From: an uncultured Oscillospiraceae bacterium
GTDB taxonomy: Bacteria; Bacillota; Clostridia; Oscillospirales; Oscillospiraceae
Length of the DNA stretch: 18,268 nucleotides
Assembly (NCBI GenBank): GCA_910579965.1
Contig: CAJTWF010000044.1
Location: 1-18,268 of the forward strand
Direction: 5' to 3'
Both the position numbers and the translations under genes were made by a program. This document shows positions 1-7,368 of this stretch, in pieces. The stretch's first letter is position 1. Each line of letters starts with the position of its first letter. Below the pieces are notes generated by a model, which saw nothing but the letters and a program-made list of their open reading frames with translations, ran no database searches and was not told where the DNA came from.

Positions 1-7
1 TGCCTGC

Positions 8-36
8 GGATTTTTGCCTTGCAGGGCAAAAAATCC
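8..36. repeat. Stem-loop upstream of gcvH
   Basis: GGATTTTTGCC at 8-18 pairs with GGGCAAAAAATCC at 24-36 around a TTGCA loop, with one unpaired A. No T-run follows on the plus strand, so it is not a textbook terminator. It may be the end of an upstream gene's mRNA, possibly gcvT, or an attenuator or processing site. Nothing coding is visible in 1-125. Confidence 0.5.
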
Positions 37-88
37 ACTCGCCAATCCATACACGCCGAGATATTAAACAGGCTCTAAGGTTCGTTCA

Positions 89-104
89 AAAATTGTCCAA
101 TTTT
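89..104. promoter_or_regulatory. AT-rich dyad next to the gcvH ribosome binding site
   Basis: AAAATTG and CAATTTT form a perfect 7+7 inverted repeat separated by TC, inside an AT-rich stretch that stands out from the GC-rich surroundings. It ends eight bases before the AGGAGG at 112-117. Position and symmetry suit a protein-binding operator or a small hairpin controlling gcvH. I see no convincing -35/-10 pair that would place a transcription start between it and gcvH, so the operon promoter is probably further upstream. No glycine-riboswitch core is recognisable. Confidence 0.35.
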
Positions 105-125
105 ATATTTTAGGAGGAATAAAAC

Positions 126-500
126 ATGACTTTCCCTGCTGAACTGAAGTATTCCAAGGACCACGAGTGGGTCAAGACCATTGATGAGACCACCGTTCTG
201 GTGGGAATCACCGACTTTGCCCAGAGTGAGCTGGGGGATCTGGTGTTCATCAACCTGCCCCAGGAGGGGGACGATGTCACCGCTGACGAGCCCTTCTGCG
301 ACGTGGAGTCCGTCAAGGCGGTCTCCGACGTGGTCAGCCCCGTCACCGGCGTGGTGGAAGAGGTCAACACCCAGCTGGAGGATGAGCCCCAGAAGCTCAA
401 TGAGGACCCCTACGGCGCCTGGATTGCCAAGATCAAGGACGTCTCCGCCTTCGGCGAGCTGCTGAACGCCCAGGAGTACGAGGCCTTTACCCAGAAGTAA
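126..500 (+). CDS. gcvH: Glycine cleavage system H protein
   Basis: This 124-residue protein is the lipoyl carrier of the glycine cleavage system. Its lipoyl arm takes the aminomethyl group from the P protein, passes it to the T protein and is reoxidised by L protein, all in the cytoplasm. The N-terminal KYSKDHEWV stretch is the family signature. The lipoylated residue is K64 in the ESVKAVSD loop (residues 61-68). Length matches the family norm of about 125-130. The ATG is set by AGGAGG at 112-117 with an eight-base gap. It is the first visible gene of a gcvH-gcvPA-gcvPB-lplA-lpdA operon, and the lipoate ligase three genes on is the likely enzyme that modifies K64. Identification is secure. 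Confidence 0.98.
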   Translation: MTFPAELKYSKDHEWVKTIDETTVLVGITDFAQSELGDLVFINLPQEGDDVTADEPFCDVESVKAVSDVVSPVTGVVEEVNTQLEDEPQKLNEDPYGAWIAKIKDVSAFGELLNAQEYEAFTQK

Positions 501-509
501 GATGGATAC

Positions 510-532
510 GGGAGGGGCCCTGGGTCCCTCCC
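510..532 (+). repeat. GC-rich hairpin between gcvH and gcvPA
   Basis: GGGAGGGGCC and GGTCCCTCCC form a ten-pair stem, with one G-U, around a CTG loop. It starts ten bases after the gcvH stop and ends 26 bases before the gcvPA start. No T-run follows. An intercistronic hairpin after the small carrier gene could protect the gcvH 3' end and raise H protein above the P subunits. That role is inference. Confidence 0.55.
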
Positions 533-558
533 TGCCTTTAGGAAAGGAAGAAAGCATT

Positions 559-1863
559 ATGGGAAGCTATATCCCCAATACCCGGGCCCAGCAGGAGGCG
601 ATGCTTGCCGCCCTGGGCGTGGACCGGGTGGAGGATCTCTTCGCGGCGGTGCCCCGGGAGATGCTGGTGGACCGCCTGGATCTGCCGGAGGGCCTCAGCG
701 AGCTGGAGGTCCGCCGGCAGGTTACCGCCATGGCCGCAAAAAACAAAATCTATGACACCGTCCTCCGGGGCGCGGGGGCTTACCGCCATTTCATCCCCTC
801 CGTGGTCAAGAGCGTTGTCAGCCGGGAGGAGCTGGTCACCGCCTACACCCCCTATCAGGCGGAGATCAGCCAGGGCATCCTGCAATCCATTTTTGAGTAC
901 CAGACCATGATCTGCGCCCTGACGGGCATGGAGGTGTCCAACGCCTCTGTCTACGACGGATCCACTGCCGCCGCTGAGGCTCTGGCCATGTGCCGGGAGC
1001 GGAAACGGAATACGGCCTATGTCTCCGCCTGCGCGGATCCCCAGACCATCGCGGTGATGCGTACCTACTGCTTCGGCTCCGGTATGGAGCTGGAGGTGAT
1101 CCCGGAGAGGGATGGCCGCACGGATCTGGAGGCACTCAAGACCGCCCTGGGCGCGGACGCCGCCTGCGTGTACATCCAGCAGCCCAACTACTACGGCAAT
1201 CTGGAGGATGCCCGGGCCATCGGCGAGGCCGTCCACGCCGCGGGAGCAAAGTACATCATGGGCTGCAACCCCATCGCCCTGGCCATCATGGAGACCCCCG
1301 CCGCCTGCGGCGCGGACGTGGCCGTGGGCGAGGCCCAGCCCCTGGGCCTTGATCTGGCCTTCGGCGGGCCCTACCTGGGCTATATGGCCGCCACGAAGGC
1401 CATGTTCCGCAGGCTGCCCGGCCGTATCGTGGGCCAGACCCGCGACGCGGACGGCAATGTGGGCTATGTGCTGACCCTGACGGCCCGGGAGCAGCACATC
1501 CGCCGGGAGAAGGCGTCCTCCAACATCTGCTCCAACCAGGCGCTGTGCGCCTTTGCCGCCGGCGTCTACCTGTCCGCCATGGGCGCGGAGGGGCTGCGGC
1601 AGGCCGCGAAGCTCTCCATGAGCAAGGCCCACTATCTGGCCTGCGAGCTGGAGAAGATCGGGATGCCCCGGATTCATGCCGGCGAGTACTTCCACGAGTT
1701 TGTATGCAAATGCGAAAAGCCCGAGGCAGTGCTGAAGGCTCTGGACGAGAACGGCATCCTGGGCGGCCTGCCTGTGGAGGGCGGTCTGCTCTGGTGCGTC
1801 ACCGAGCTGGTGTCCAGGGATGAGCTTGACCGGGCTGTGTCCATCATCAAGGAGGTGTGCTGA
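559..1863 (+). CDS. gcvPA: Glycine dehydrogenase (decarboxylating) subunit 1
   Basis: This is the N-terminal-half subunit (434 residues) of the two-subunit P protein. With GcvPB it decarboxylates glycine using pyridoxal phosphate and transfers the methylamine to lipoyl-GcvH. Family hallmarks are the YTPYQAEISQGILQS block (residues 96-110, continuing FEYQ), VYDGSTAAAEA (131-141) and a C-terminal GGLPVEGGLLWCVTE stretch. Length agrees with the usual 440 or so. An in-frame ATG at 502 lies inside the intergenic hairpin region and has no ribosome binding site. The ATG at 559 follows AGGAAAGGAAG at 540-550 and begins the typical MGSYIPNT N-terminus. The split P protein is the common arrangement in Firmicutes. 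GcvPB starts two bases after this stop. Confidence 0.97.
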   Translation: MGSYIPNTRAQQEAMLAALGVDRVEDLFAAVPREMLVDRLDLPEGLSELEVRRQVTAMAAKNKIYDTVLRGAGAYRHFIPSVVKSVVSREELVTAYTPYQAEISQGILQSIFEYQTMICALTGMEVSNASVYDGSTAAAEALAMCRERKRNTAYVSACADPQTIAVMRTYCFGSGMELEVIPERDGRTDLEALKTALGADAACVYIQQPNYYGNLEDARAIGEAVHAAGAKYIMGCNPIALAIMETPAACGADVAVGEAQPLGLDLAFGGPYLGYMAATKAMFRRLPGRIVGQTRDADGNVGYVLTLTAREQHIRREKASSNICSNQALCAFAAGVYLSAMGAEGLRQAAKLSMSKAHYLACELEKIGMPRIHAGEYFHEFVCKCEKPEAVLKALDENGILGGLPVEGGLLWCVTELVSRDELDRAVSIIKEVC

Positions 1864-1864
1864 G

Positions 1865-3295
1865 ATGAAGCTGATTTTTGAGAAGGGCGCTCCCGGCCAG
1901 CACCTGACCCTGATGCCCGCCTGTGACGTGCCGGAGGCGGCGCTCTCCAGGCCCCGCACGGAGCCCCTGGAGCTGCCCCACGTGTCCGAGACGGAGCTGA
2001 CCCGCCACTACACGGCCCTGGCCAAGCGGGTCCACGGCGTCAACGACGGGTTCTACCCCCTGGGCTCCTGCACCATGAAGTACAACCCCAAGATCAACGA
2101 GGACATGGCCAATCTCCCCGGCTTCGCCCAGATCCACCCCCTCCAGCCGGAGGGGACAGTCCAGGGCTGTCTGGAGGTGCTGGACGCCTCCGCCAGGCTC
2201 CTGGGGGAGATCACCGGCATGGACGCCATGACCTTCCAGCCCGCAGCCGGGGCCCACGGCGAATTCACCGGCCTGCTGCTCATCAAGGCGTACCACACGC
2301 ACCGGAACGATACTGCCCGGACCAAGATCATCGTCCCCGACTCCGCCCATGGCACCAACCCCGCCTCCGCAGTCATGGCCGGCTTCACGGTGGTGAACAT
2401 CCCCTCCGGCCCGGACGGCTGCGTGGACGTGGAGGCCCTGCGCCAGGCCGTGGGAGCGGACACCGCCGGGCTCATGCTCACCAACCCCAACACGGTGGGC
2501 ATCTTTGACAAGAACATTCTGGAGATCACGAAGATTGTCCACGACGCAGGCGGGCTCTGCTACTACGACGGGGCCAACCTAAACGCGGTCATGGGCGTGG
2601 TCCGTCCCGGGGACATGGGCTTTGACGTGATCCACCTGAACCTCCACAAGACCTTCTCCACCCCCCACGGCGGCGGCGGACCCGGCTCCGGCGCCGTGGG
2701 CTGCAAAAAGCTCCTGGCGCCCTTCCTCCCCGGCCCCGTTGTGGCAGCGGACGGGACCGGCTGCCACCTGGTCCAGCCCGAGCACTCCATTGGAAGAGTG
2801 AAGAATTTCTATGGCAACTTCGCCGTGGCGGTCCGGGCCCTGACCTATGTGCTCACCCTGGGGCGGGAGGGCATCCCGGAGGCGGCGAAAAACGCGGTGC
2901 TCAACGCCAACTACATGATGAAGCTTCTGTCGGAGAAGTACACCATAGCCTATGCCGGACCCTGTATGCACGAATTCGTCATGTGCCTCCAGGATCTGAA
3001 GGACGCCACCGGCTGCTCTGCCATGGACATTGCCAAGGGCCTGCTGGATCACGGCATTCATCCGCCCACGATGTACTTCCCCCTCATCGTCCATGAGGCG
3101 CTGATGATCGAGCCCACGGAGACGGAGAGCCAGGAGACCATGGACGAGGTCTGCGGTGTGTTCCTGCACCTGTGGGATGTGGCCCACAGCGCCCCCCAGA
3201 CCCTCCACGACGCCCCCACCAGGACCCCGGTGCGCCGCCTGGACGAGGTGGGCGCGGCCCGGAACCCGGTTTTGCGCTATACCCCCCATGATTAA
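1865..3295 (+). CDS. gcvPB: Glycine dehydrogenase (decarboxylating) subunit 2
   Basis: This 476-residue subunit carries the PLP-binding half of the P protein. The cofactor lysine is K262 in HLNLHKTFSTPHGGGG (residues 257-272), and DGANLNA (235-241) is the family's PLP-pocket Asp region. The N-terminal PLGSCTMKYNPK (65-76) is also characteristic. The ATG at 1865 is set by GGAGG at 1851-1855, which lies within the end of gcvPA. The start follows the gcvPA TGA after one base, so translation is probably coupled and the subunits made 1:1. Its last eight bases overlap the start of lplA. Identification is secure. Confidence 0.97.
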   Translation: MKLIFEKGAPGQHLTLMPACDVPEAALSRPRTEPLELPHVSETELTRHYTALAKRVHGVNDGFYPLGSCTMKYNPKINEDMANLPGFAQIHPLQPEGTVQGCLEVLDASARLLGEITGMDAMTFQPAAGAHGEFTGLLLIKAYHTHRNDTARTKIIVPDSAHGTNPASAVMAGFTVVNIPSGPDGCVDVEALRQAVGADTAGLMLTNPNTVGIFDKNILEITKIVHDAGGLCYYDGANLNAVMGVVRPGDMGFDVIHLNLHKTFSTPHGGGGPGSGAVGCKKLLAPFLPGPVVAADGTGCHLVQPEHSIGRVKNFYGNFAVAVRALTYVLTLGREGIPEAAKNAVLNANYMMKLLSEKYTIAYAGPCMHEFVMCLQDLKDATGCSAMDIAKGLLDHGIHPPTMYFPLIVHEALMIEPTETESQETMDEVCGVFLHLWDVAHSAPQTLHDAPTRTPVRRLDEVGAARNPVLRYTPHD

Positions 3296-4274
3296 GCGCA
3301 TTTTGCTCTATCGCACGGACTGCACCGATCCCTACCGCAATCTGGCGGTGGAGCAGCAGCTGCTGGAGACCGTGCCAAAGGACGCCTGCACCCTCTACCT
3401 GTGGCAGAACCGGCGCACGGTGGTCATCGGCCGCAACCAGAACGCGTGGAAGGAGTGCCGCGTCACGGCGCTGGAGGCGGACGGCGGGTTTCTGGCCCGC
3501 CGCCTCTCCGGCGGCGGCGCGGTATTCCATGACCTGGGCAACCTGAACTTCACCTTTCTGGTGAACCAGGCGGACTATGACCTGCCCCGGCAGCTGGGGG
3601 TTATTGTGGAGCTGTGCCGGGCCCTCGGCATTCCGGCGGAGTGCTCGGGCCGCAACGACGTGCTTGCGGACGGGCGGAAATTCTCCGGCAACGCCTTCTA
3701 TGCCCACAACGGGAAACAATACCACCACGGCACCCTGCTGGTGGATGTGGACATGGCGGCGATGAGCCGCTATCTCAGCCCCTCCCATGCCAAGCTGGAG
3801 GCCAAGGGGGTGGCGTCGGTCCGCTCTCGCGTGGTCAACCTCCGGGAGCTGAGGCCGGAGCTGACCGCCCATGCGATGGCGGAGGGGATGGAGGACGCCT
3901 TCCAGACAGTCTATGGTCTGAGGGCGGAGCGCCTGGAGGAGCGGGAGCTGGACAGCGGCAGGATTGACGCGCTCATAGCGCGCAACGCCGGCTGGGAGTG
4001 GCTCTTCGGCCGGGAGCTGGCCTGCACCCTCCGGTGCGGGGACCGGTTTGCCTGGGGGGAGGCGGAACTGCGCCTGGCCGTGGAGGGCGGGGTCATCGCC
4101 CAGGCGGCGGTGTACACAGACGCCATGGACTGGACGCTGGCCCCGGCGGTGGAGGGGGCCCTCACAGGCTGCCGCTTCCGACTGGAGGAGATGGGACAGC
4201 GCCTGCGCGCCGCCGCCCTGGAGGACAGGGTCCGGGAGGATCTGTGCCGCCTGCTGGCCCGGCAAAATATATAG
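3288..4274 (+). CDS. lplA: Lipoate-protein ligase
   Basis: This 328-residue cytoplasmic enzyme of the LplA family activates free lipoate with ATP and attaches it to a carrier lysine. The likely target is K64 of GcvH encoded in the same operon. Visible motifs are RRLSGGGAVFHD (71-82), which binds lipoyl-AMP, GRNDV (121-125) with the catalytic-type K131 in GRKFSGNAFY, and HHGTLL (146-151). The family C-terminal accessory domain fills the rest, and full length is normal. The ATG at 3288 lies inside the end of gcvPB (8-nt overlap), an arrangement typical of translational coupling. A longer in-frame reading upstream only shadows gcvPB. No lipA, lipB or lipM is present in the window, so scavenging of lipoate or octanoate is suggested but not shown. 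Confidence 0.93.
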   Translation: MIKRILLYRTDCTDPYRNLAVEQQLLETVPKDACTLYLWQNRRTVVIGRNQNAWKECRVTALEADGGFLARRLSGGGAVFHDLGNLNFTFLVNQADYDLPRQLGVIVELCRALGIPAECSGRNDVLADGRKFSGNAFYAHNGKQYHHGTLLVDVDMAAMSRYLSPSHAKLEAKGVASVRSRVVNLRELRPELTAHAMAEGMEDAFQTVYGLRAERLEERELDSGRIDALIARNAGWEWLFGRELACTLRCGDRFAWGEAELRLAVEGGVIAQAAVYTDAMDWTLAPAVEGALTGCRFRLEEMGQRLRAAALEDRVREDLCRLLARQNI

Positions 4275-4291
4275 GATGGAGGAACAGCCGT

Positions 4292-5659
4292 ATGGAACAC
4301 TACGGATTACTTGTTATTGGCGCGGGGCCCGGGGGCTATGAGGCCGCCCTCCGCGCCGCCAGGCTGGGGATCAGAACCGCCGTTGTGGAGAGCAGGGACG
4401 TGGGCGGCACCTGCCTCAACCGGGGCTGCATCCCCACCAAAAGCCTGCTCCACGCCGCAGAGATCGCCGCGGGCCTGGAAAGGGGCAGGGAATGGGGGAT
4501 TTCCGCGGAAAGCCTCTCCGTGGACTTTGCAGCCGTCCACCGGAAGAAAACAGAGGTGACGGAGAAGCTCCGCGCCGGCGTGGAGGGACTGCTCAGGCAG
4601 AAGAAGGTGAGCCTTCTCCGGGGCACGGGGACCATTTTGACGCAGCACCGGGTGCTGGTGAATGGAACGGAGTATGAGGCGGACCATATCCTCATCGCCA
4701 CCGGCTCCGTACCCGCCCGGCCCCCGATCCCCGGTCTGGAGCACGCCGTCACCTCTGACGAGGTGCTCTCGGACCAGGAGCGGGTGTACAGGTCCCTGGT
4801 CATCATCGGCGGCGGGGTGATCGGCGTGGAGCTGGCCTGCGTCTATCAGGCCATGGGCTGTCAGGTGACGATCGTGGAGGCCATGGACCGCATTCTGCCC
4901 AACATGGACCGGGAGATCTGCCAGAATATGACCATGATCCTCAAGCGCCGGGGCGCGGCGGTACATACCGGCTGCATGGTCAGCGCGGTGGAGAAGGACG
5001 GGGACGGTCTTGCGGTCCGCTATACCTGCAAGGACCAGCCCGGGGAGGCCCGGGGGGAGGCGGTTCTGTGCGCCATCGGCCGCCGTCCCAATACGGCGGG
5101 GCTCTTCGGCGAGGGCTTTGCTGTAGATATGGAGCGGGGCCGGATTTTGGTGGATGACCATTTCCAGACCAGCGTGCCCGGGGTGTATGCCATTGGGGAT
5201 GTTTCCTCCAGAATCCAGCTGGCCCACGTGGCCGCCGCCCAGGGCATCGCCTGCGCAGAGCGGCTGGCGGGCCGGGAGCCGCTGGTGGATGCAGCCCTGG
5301 TCCCCAGCTGCATCTACACCAGTCCGGAGATCGCCGCTATTGGCATCACTGCCGACGAGGCCAAGGCCGCCGGACGGGCGGTGAAGGTAGGCAAAGCGCT
5401 CATGTCGGCCAACGGCAAGACGGTGATTGCCGCCGGGGAACGGGGGTTCATCAAGGTGGTGGCCGATGCGGAGACCGGGGTCATCCTGGGGGCCCAGCTC
5501 ATGTGCGAGCGGGCCACGGACATGCTCTCCCAGTTCACCGAGGCGGCGGCCAACGGCCTGACCGCCCGGCAGCTGGCCCGGGTCATGCGGCCCCACCCCA
5601 CCTTTGAGGAGGCGGTGTCCGCCGCCGTGGAGGACCTGCTGGAGAAGCTGGAAAAGTAA
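4292..5659 (+). CDS. lpdA: Dihydrolipoyl dehydrogenase (glycine cleavage L protein)
   Basis: This 455-residue flavoprotein disulfide reductase reoxidises dihydrolipoyl-GcvH with NAD+. The order of motifs is the FAD dinucleotide fold GAGPGGYEAALRAARLG (10-26), the redox disulfide C41/C46 in GGTCLNRGCIPTK, the NAD fold VIIGGGVIGVELA in the middle, the second FAD motif VPGVYAIGDV, and the C-terminal HPHPTFEEA-type loop (here MRPHPTFEEAV) that supplies the His-Glu dyad. No N-terminal lipoyl domain is fused. The ATG at 4292 has GGAGG at 4278-4282 and lies 17 bases after lplA. Within this operon it is the L protein of glycine cleavage. It could also serve other 2-oxo acid dehydrogenases, though none is encoded here. 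Confidence 0.96.
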   Translation: MEHYGLLVIGAGPGGYEAALRAARLGIRTAVVESRDVGGTCLNRGCIPTKSLLHAAEIAAGLERGREWGISAESLSVDFAAVHRKKTEVTEKLRAGVEGLLRQKKVSLLRGTGTILTQHRVLVNGTEYEADHILIATGSVPARPPIPGLEHAVTSDEVLSDQERVYRSLVIIGGGVIGVELACVYQAMGCQVTIVEAMDRILPNMDREICQNMTMILKRRGAAVHTGCMVSAVEKDGDGLAVRYTCKDQPGEARGEAVLCAIGRRPNTAGLFGEGFAVDMERGRILVDDHFQTSVPGVYAIGDVSSRIQLAHVAAAQGIACAERLAGREPLVDAALVPSCIYTSPEIAAIGITADEAKAAGRAVKVGKALMSANGKTVIAAGERGFIKVVADAETGVILGAQLMCERATDMLSQFTEAAANGLTARQLARVMRPHPTFEEAVSAAVEDLLEKLEK

Positions 5660-5682
5660 GAGGACCCCGGAAGCGGTCCTTT
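5659..5682 (+). terminator. Weak stem-loop after lpdA
   Basis: AAGAGGACC-side bases 5659-5666 pair with GGTCCTTT at 5675-5682 (eight pairs with one G-U, loop CCGGAAGC). Only three Ts follow the GC part, so it is at best a partial terminator or attenuator between the glycine-cleavage genes and the regulator. A second small stem, CGGGG/CCCCG at 5709-5724, lies closer to the regulator start. Confidence 0.35.
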
Positions 5683-5746
5683 GGGGAAATCTCCGGCGGG
5701 ACCGTTCCCGGGGCCATATCCCCGAGAAATAGATGGGAGACAGGAC

Positions 5747-6655
5747 ATGGGTAATATCAATCTGAAACAGCTTGAAGTTTTTGCGGCGGTGGTGGAGTGC
5801 GGCAGCTTTACGGAGGCTGCCAATCAGCTCTATATGGCCCAGTCCACGGTCAGCAGCCATATCCACGCCCTGGAGGCAATTCTGCTGACCCCTCTGTTCC
5901 ACAGGGGAGCCAAAAAGAACGGCGCCCTCACCGACGACGGCAAGCGGGTGTATCAGCTCGCCAAGGACGTGCTGGAAAAATGCCGGGACCTGGAGACCGG
6001 GATGGTGGAGGAGAAGGGCAGCGAGCTGCGCCTGGGCGCGTCCACAGCACCCGGCTGCCAGCTGGTGCCCTCCTATGTGGCCGCCTTCTGCCGCCGCCGT
6101 CCGGACTGCTGCGTGTCCCTGAAGCACGGGGACAGCGGCGGCATCCAGGAGATGCTGCTGGAGCGGGAGATCCAGCTGGGCTTCGTGGGCAGCGCGGACA
6201 ACCGGCAGGATCTGTCCTACGAGTGCATTGCCAAGGACCGGCTGGTCCTGATCACCCCATGCCAGGACCACTACGCCGCCATGCAGGCCGAGGGAAGGCT
6301 GGGGCGGGAGCTCCTGACGGAGCCCCTTCTCTCCCGGGAGTACGGCTCCGGCACCCAGGAGATGGTGGACAACTACCTCACCGGCGCCCAGCTCCCAGCC
6401 GGCGGGGTCCGCGTGGCCGCCTATGTCAGCAACCCCGTCACTCTGCAAAAGCTGGTGGCGGAGGGCATGGGGGTGGCCATTGTGTCCTACCTCACCGTCC
6501 AGGAGCGTGTCGCGGCGGGGGAGGTGCTGGCCTTCGAGCTGGAGGAGCGGCCAGTGGAGCGGAACATCTACATAGCCTGGCGGACCAGAGGGGAGCTGAG
6601 CAAGGCGGCAAAGGAGTTTTTAGCCTTTGTGCGCAGAAGCGCGGAGGAAGGATAA
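5747..6655 (+). CDS. LysR-family transcriptional regulator
   Basis: This 302-residue DNA-binding regulator has an N-terminal winged helix-turn-helix (about residues 4-62; FTEAANQLYMAQSTVSSHI is the helix-turn-helix). A two-lobed periplasmic-binding-protein-like effector domain follows (about 90-295). The ATG at 5747 has GGGAG at 5735-5739; the longer in-frame start at 5681 would read through the hairpin region and lacks a ribosome binding site. It is co-oriented with and 87 bases downstream of lpdA, so it may be read through from the operon or have its own promoter, though none is convincing. Likely targets are the gcv operon or the convergent transport operon, which I cannot decide. Its N-terminus recalls the LysR group annotated as selenium-metabolism-associated in clostridia. 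That is an impression from memory, not a search. Confidence 0.9.
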   Translation: MGNINLKQLEVFAAVVECGSFTEAANQLYMAQSTVSSHIHALEAILLTPLFHRGAKKNGALTDDGKRVYQLAKDVLEKCRDLETGMVEEKGSELRLGASTAPGCQLVPSYVAAFCRRRPDCCVSLKHGDSGGIQEMLLEREIQLGFVGSADNRQDLSYECIAKDRLVLITPCQDHYAAMQAEGRLGRELLTEPLLSREYGSGTQEMVDNYLTGAQLPAGGVRVAAYVSNPVTLQKLVAEGMGVAIVSYLTVQERVAAGEVLAFELEERPVERNIYIAWRTRGELSKAAKEFLAFVRRSAEEG

Positions 6656-6688
6656 GAGGGCGGCTGCCGTTATGGCAGCCGCCCTCTT
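6654..6688. terminator. Bidirectional terminator between convergent operons
   Basis: A perfect 13-bp GC-rich stem (GAGGGCGGCTGCC at 6656-6668 and its complement at 6674-6686) surrounds the loop GTTAT. It extends by two A-T pairs to 6654 and 6688. It sits between the LysR stop (6655) and the glycosyltransferase stop (6694) and so serves both strands. The T-tracts are short on either side (CTTGCTTCTC on plus, CTTATCCTTCC on minus). Confidence 0.85.
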
Positions 6689-6693
6689 GCTTC

Positions 6694-7368
6694 TCACCGC
6701 ACATCCCGGTACCGGCGGGCGATCTCGTGAATATCCACCCCGGCCCGGTACAGACAGCGGAGATGGAACATCCGCCACATAGTCGTCAGAGGGCAGCCGG
6801 TCCGGTAGCGCCGGCCGGAGGTGATGATCCGTCCCGGCAGCAGACGCAGGGGTACCCCGGCCCGCCGCATCCGGCGGGAGAACTCATAGTCCTCCATAAT
6901 GGGGAGCTCCGGGAATCCGCCCGCTTGCAGGAACAGCGCCCGGGTCATGAACATCCCCTGATCCCCGAAGGCGATGCGCCACAGCCGGGCCCGAAGGTTG
7001 GAGAGGACGGTGTTGCAGCCCATGAAGGGCCCGCGGTAGTCGAAGCCGATGTGGAAGCACCCGAACCGGCCCCCCCGGCCCACCGCCGCCGCGATCTGCC
7101 CCAGGCCGTCCCGGGGCAGGAGGCTGTCGCAGTGGGAGAACCAGAGCACATCCCCGCCGGCCTGCCGGGCCGCCTCGTTCATCTGCCTGGCCCGGCCCTT
7201 GGGGCAGCGGATCACACGGCGCCCGGCCAGCTTCTCCAGGGTGCCGTCCGTGCTGCCGCCGTCGGCAAAGAGGACCTCCGCCTCCCCCTCCAGCGCCTCC
7301 AGATTGGCAAGGCAGCGGTCAATGGCCCCGGCCTCGTTGTACACAGGGATAATGAGGGAGATCCTCAC
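6694..7368 (-). CDS. Family 2 glycosyltransferase, TIGR04283-like
   Basis: This 224-residue GT-A glycosyltransferase has no transmembrane segment. It starts with MRISLIIPVYNE (1-12), then FADGGSTDGT (residues 34-43), where the family usually reads VDGGSxDGT. FSHCDSLLP carries the metal/nucleotide-sugar Asp in the place of the usual HADT, and MEDYEFSRRMRRAG is the acceptor-side ED motif. This pattern fits the subfamily named rSAM/selenodomain-associated transferase 2. The start is GTG at 7368, overlapping the upstream kinase-like gene's TGA as GTGA; GGGGGTG lies just before. It is the last gene of the 11-gene minus-strand operon. A TIGR04282-like partner two genes upstream strengthens the call. 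Donor and acceptor are unknown. Confidence 0.85.
   Translation of the reverse strand: MRISLIIPVYNEAGAIDRCLANLEALEGEAEVLFADGGSTDGTLEKLAGRRVIRCPKGRARQMNEAARQAGGDVLWFSHCDSLLPRDGLGQIAAAVGRGGRFGCFHIGFDYRGPFMGCNTVLSNLRARLWRIAFGDQGMFMTRALFLQAGGFPELPIMEDYEFSRRMRRAGVPLRLLPGRIITSGRRYRTGCPLTTMWRMFHLRCLYRAGVDIHEIARRYRDVR

Noticed and set aside
1..125. Glycine riboswitch upstream of gcvH
   Set aside because: The 125 bases show only a simple hairpin and an AT-rich dyad; no paired glycine-aptamer cores are recognisable. It could still lie further upstream.
538..1959. 473-codon minus-strand frame opposite gcvPA
   Set aside because: Spans the gcvPA-gcvPB junction and has no family features; gcvPA is unmistakable.
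4307..6448. Very long open frame (713 codons) on the minus strand opposite lpdA and the LysR gene
   Set aside because: It is a shadow of GC-rich codon use in lpdA and the regulator: low-complexity Gly/His/Arg/Leu composition, no recognisable domain, and crosses two genes with clear motifs.
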